Source of the DNA: an uncultured Collinsella sp.
GTDB taxonomy: Bacteria; Actinomycetota; Coriobacteriia; Coriobacteriales; Coriobacteriaceae
Length of the DNA: 14,941 nt
NCBI GenBank assembly: GCA_900548255.1
Contig: URKH01000050.1
Coordinates: forward strand, 1 to 14,941
Direction of reading: 5' to 3'
Shown here: positions 13,990 to 14,941 of the stretch, one piece after another
Numbering within the stretch: position 1 is the first letter of the stretch
Layout: every line of letters starts with the position of its first letter
The notes under the pieces: generated by a model
Told to the model about the DNA's origin: nothing
The model's input: the letters and a program-made list of their open reading frames with translations, nothing else
Database searches by the model: none
Position numbers and translations under genes: made by a program

Positions 13990-14817
13990 ATGCAGACTTA
14001 CGAATCAGACGCCAACATCGGCAACATTAAGATTCTCGCTGTCGATATGGACAAGACGTTACTGACCGACGAGCGCGTGCTGCCTCAGGGCCTCGACGAG
14101 CGCCTGGACAAGCTCGCCGAGGCTGGCATCGTGTTCTGCCCCGCCAGCGGACGCCCCGCCCCCAAACTCGAGGAGATGTTTGAGGACATCAAGAGCCGCA
14201 TCGCTTTTTGCCCCGATAACGGCGCGTGCGTTATCTACCGCGGCAACTATATCTATAAGAGCACTATCGACGTGGCGCTGTATCAGCAGGTCTTGAGCCG
14301 CGCCTCGGAGGATTCGCGCGCTGTCCCCGTCCTGTGCTGCTTCGACGAGTTCTATGTACTTGCCCGCGATCATCAATACCACGACGAGATCAGCGTCTAC
14401 TACAACACGATCAACTACGTCGATAGCTTTGAGGGCATTGACATCGAGTCTAACAAGATTTCGATCTTCTTCCCCGCCTACGATGCCGAGCCAGCGTTTC
14501 GCGAGGACTACAGCCCCGAGTTCTCGGACAAACTCTACGTCACCAATGCGGGCCGCGAGTGGATCGACTTTATGAATCTGGGCGTCGACAAGGGGTCGGG
14601 CGTAGCACATCTCTGCGAGCGCCTGGGCATCGATATCGCCGACGCCGCTGCCGTGGGCGATACGTACAACGACATCCCCATGCTTGAGCGCGTCGGTCAC
14701 AGCTTTATCGTGGACAATGCCGAGGAGCATATGAACGCGCATGCCAAGTGGCGTATTCCGAGTAACAACGACGGGGGCGTACTGACGCTCATCGACGCCA
14801 TCCTGGCGGCTCGTTAA
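13990..14817 (+). CDS. Cof-type HAD hydrolase (HAD-IIB)
   Basis: The 275-residue protein starts at ATG 13990, with AAAGG eight bases upstream. It has the HAD motifs in Cof order: ILAVDMDKTLLTDE with D19 and D21 (motif I), FCPASGRP with S53 (motif II), a type-IIB alpha/beta cap from about residue 85 to 195, GVDKGSGV with K201 (motif III), and VGDTYNDIPML with D224 and D228 (motif IV). DNGACV near residue 76 and VDNAEEHMNAHAKW near 241 are also typical. Such enzymes dephosphorylate sugar phosphates, pyridoxal phosphate or flavin precursors in the cytosol; the substrate here is unknown. It is divergent from argG, with a long AT-rich gap between. A palindromic element starts 16 nt after its stop codon. 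Confidence 0.92.
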   Translation: MQTYESDANIGNIKILAVDMDKTLLTDERVLPQGLDERLDKLAEAGIVFCPASGRPAPKLEEMFEDIKSRIAFCPDNGACVIYRGNYIYKSTIDVALYQQVLSRASEDSRAVPVLCCFDEFYVLARDHQYHDEISVYYNTINYVDSFEGIDIESNKISIFFPAYDAEPAFREDYSPEFSDKLYVTNAGREWIDFMNLGVDKGSGVAHLCERLGIDIADAAAVGDTYNDIPMLERVGHSFIVDNAEEHMNAHAKWRIPSNNDGGVLTLIDAILAAR

Positions 14818-14833
14818 ACTCGACGCCATGCCC

Positions 14834-14941
14834 GGGGCCGGCCGTTTGATTTTTGTTCGGTCAGGTCCTGGGCTCGCTCGAAGAGCACATTAAGTGCTCT
14901 TCGGCTCGTGCGGAATCTACAAAAATCAAACGGTCGGCCCC
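14834..14941. repeat. 108-nt palindromic element at the window end
   Basis: The outer arms 14834-14856 and 14919-14941 are 23 bp each and match as reverse complements in 22 of 23 positions; each contains CCGTTTGATTTTTGT or its complement. Between them sits a perfect 10-bp hairpin, CGAAGAGCAC (14879-14888) with 14894-14903, around ATTAA. The right arm ends exactly on the last base of the window, as if an assembled contig stopped at a repeat. It could act as a terminator for the Cof-like gene, but its size is more like a dispersed palindromic unit or small non-autonomous element. Confidence 0.65.

Noticed and set aside
13572..14030. 152-codon plus-strand frame before the Cof-like gene
   Set aside because: There is no convincing ribosome site, no recognisable domain, it covers the inverted-repeat and AT-rich promoter region, and it overlaps the well-supported start at 13990.

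Overview
The window is mostly a stretch of a high-GC anaerobic actinobacterium. Protein flavour (four-domain S1, CyuA-type cysteine desulfidase, MetY, short Ndk) and base composition suggest Coriobacteriia, probably Collinsella or a close relative. That assignment comes from remembered family resemblance, not from a search. The first ~0.9 kb looks different: the end of a TetR-like regulator and a DEDDh exonuclease of the kind found in Clostridia/Oscillospiraceae. At about 886-907 this exonuclease (plus strand) and a DHA2-type MFS transporter (minus strand) are both cut off. They share one ~15-22 base stretch that reads sensibly in both genes. The simplest explanation is an assembly chimera between two gut bacteria, so the first 0.9 kb should not be used as genomic context for the rest.

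Layout from left to right: TetR-like 3' part (+) and truncated exonuclease (+); junction; truncated MFS transporter (-); intrinsic terminator; metY, O-acetylhomoserine sulfhydrylase (-); a divergent intergenic region with a palindrome; a C_GCAxxG_C_C family redox-type protein (+); yigZ (-); a 105-nt nested hairpin element; rnpB, the RNase P RNA (-); a region with a possible plus-strand small RNA; rpsA (-) with a good terminator; a HAD phosphatase (+); cyuA, cysteine desulfidase (-), whose stop codon overlaps that of the HAD gene; rpiB (+) with terminator; ndk (-) with terminator; argH (-); an unlisted 56-codon small gene (-); a strong terminator; argG (-); a 554-nt intergenic region with inverted repeats; a Cof-type HAD phosphatase (+); and a 108-nt palindromic element that ends exactly at the last base of the window.

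Functionally this is mostly core metabolism. Sulfur amino acids are made by MetY and degraded by CyuA. ArgG and ArgH make arginine from citrulline and aspartate. RpiB serves the pentose phosphate pathway and Ndk nucleotide balance. Translation and RNA processing are represented by S1 and RNase P. Genes alternate strand often and most transcription units hold one gene, many closed by a visible intrinsic terminator. I found no convincing CRISPR array, prophage, transposase, tRNA or rRNA gene. The most unusual elements are the chimeric junction, the two ~105-108-nt palindromic elements, the small gene between argG and argH, and inverted repeats in front of argG and between metY and the C_GCAxxG gene.
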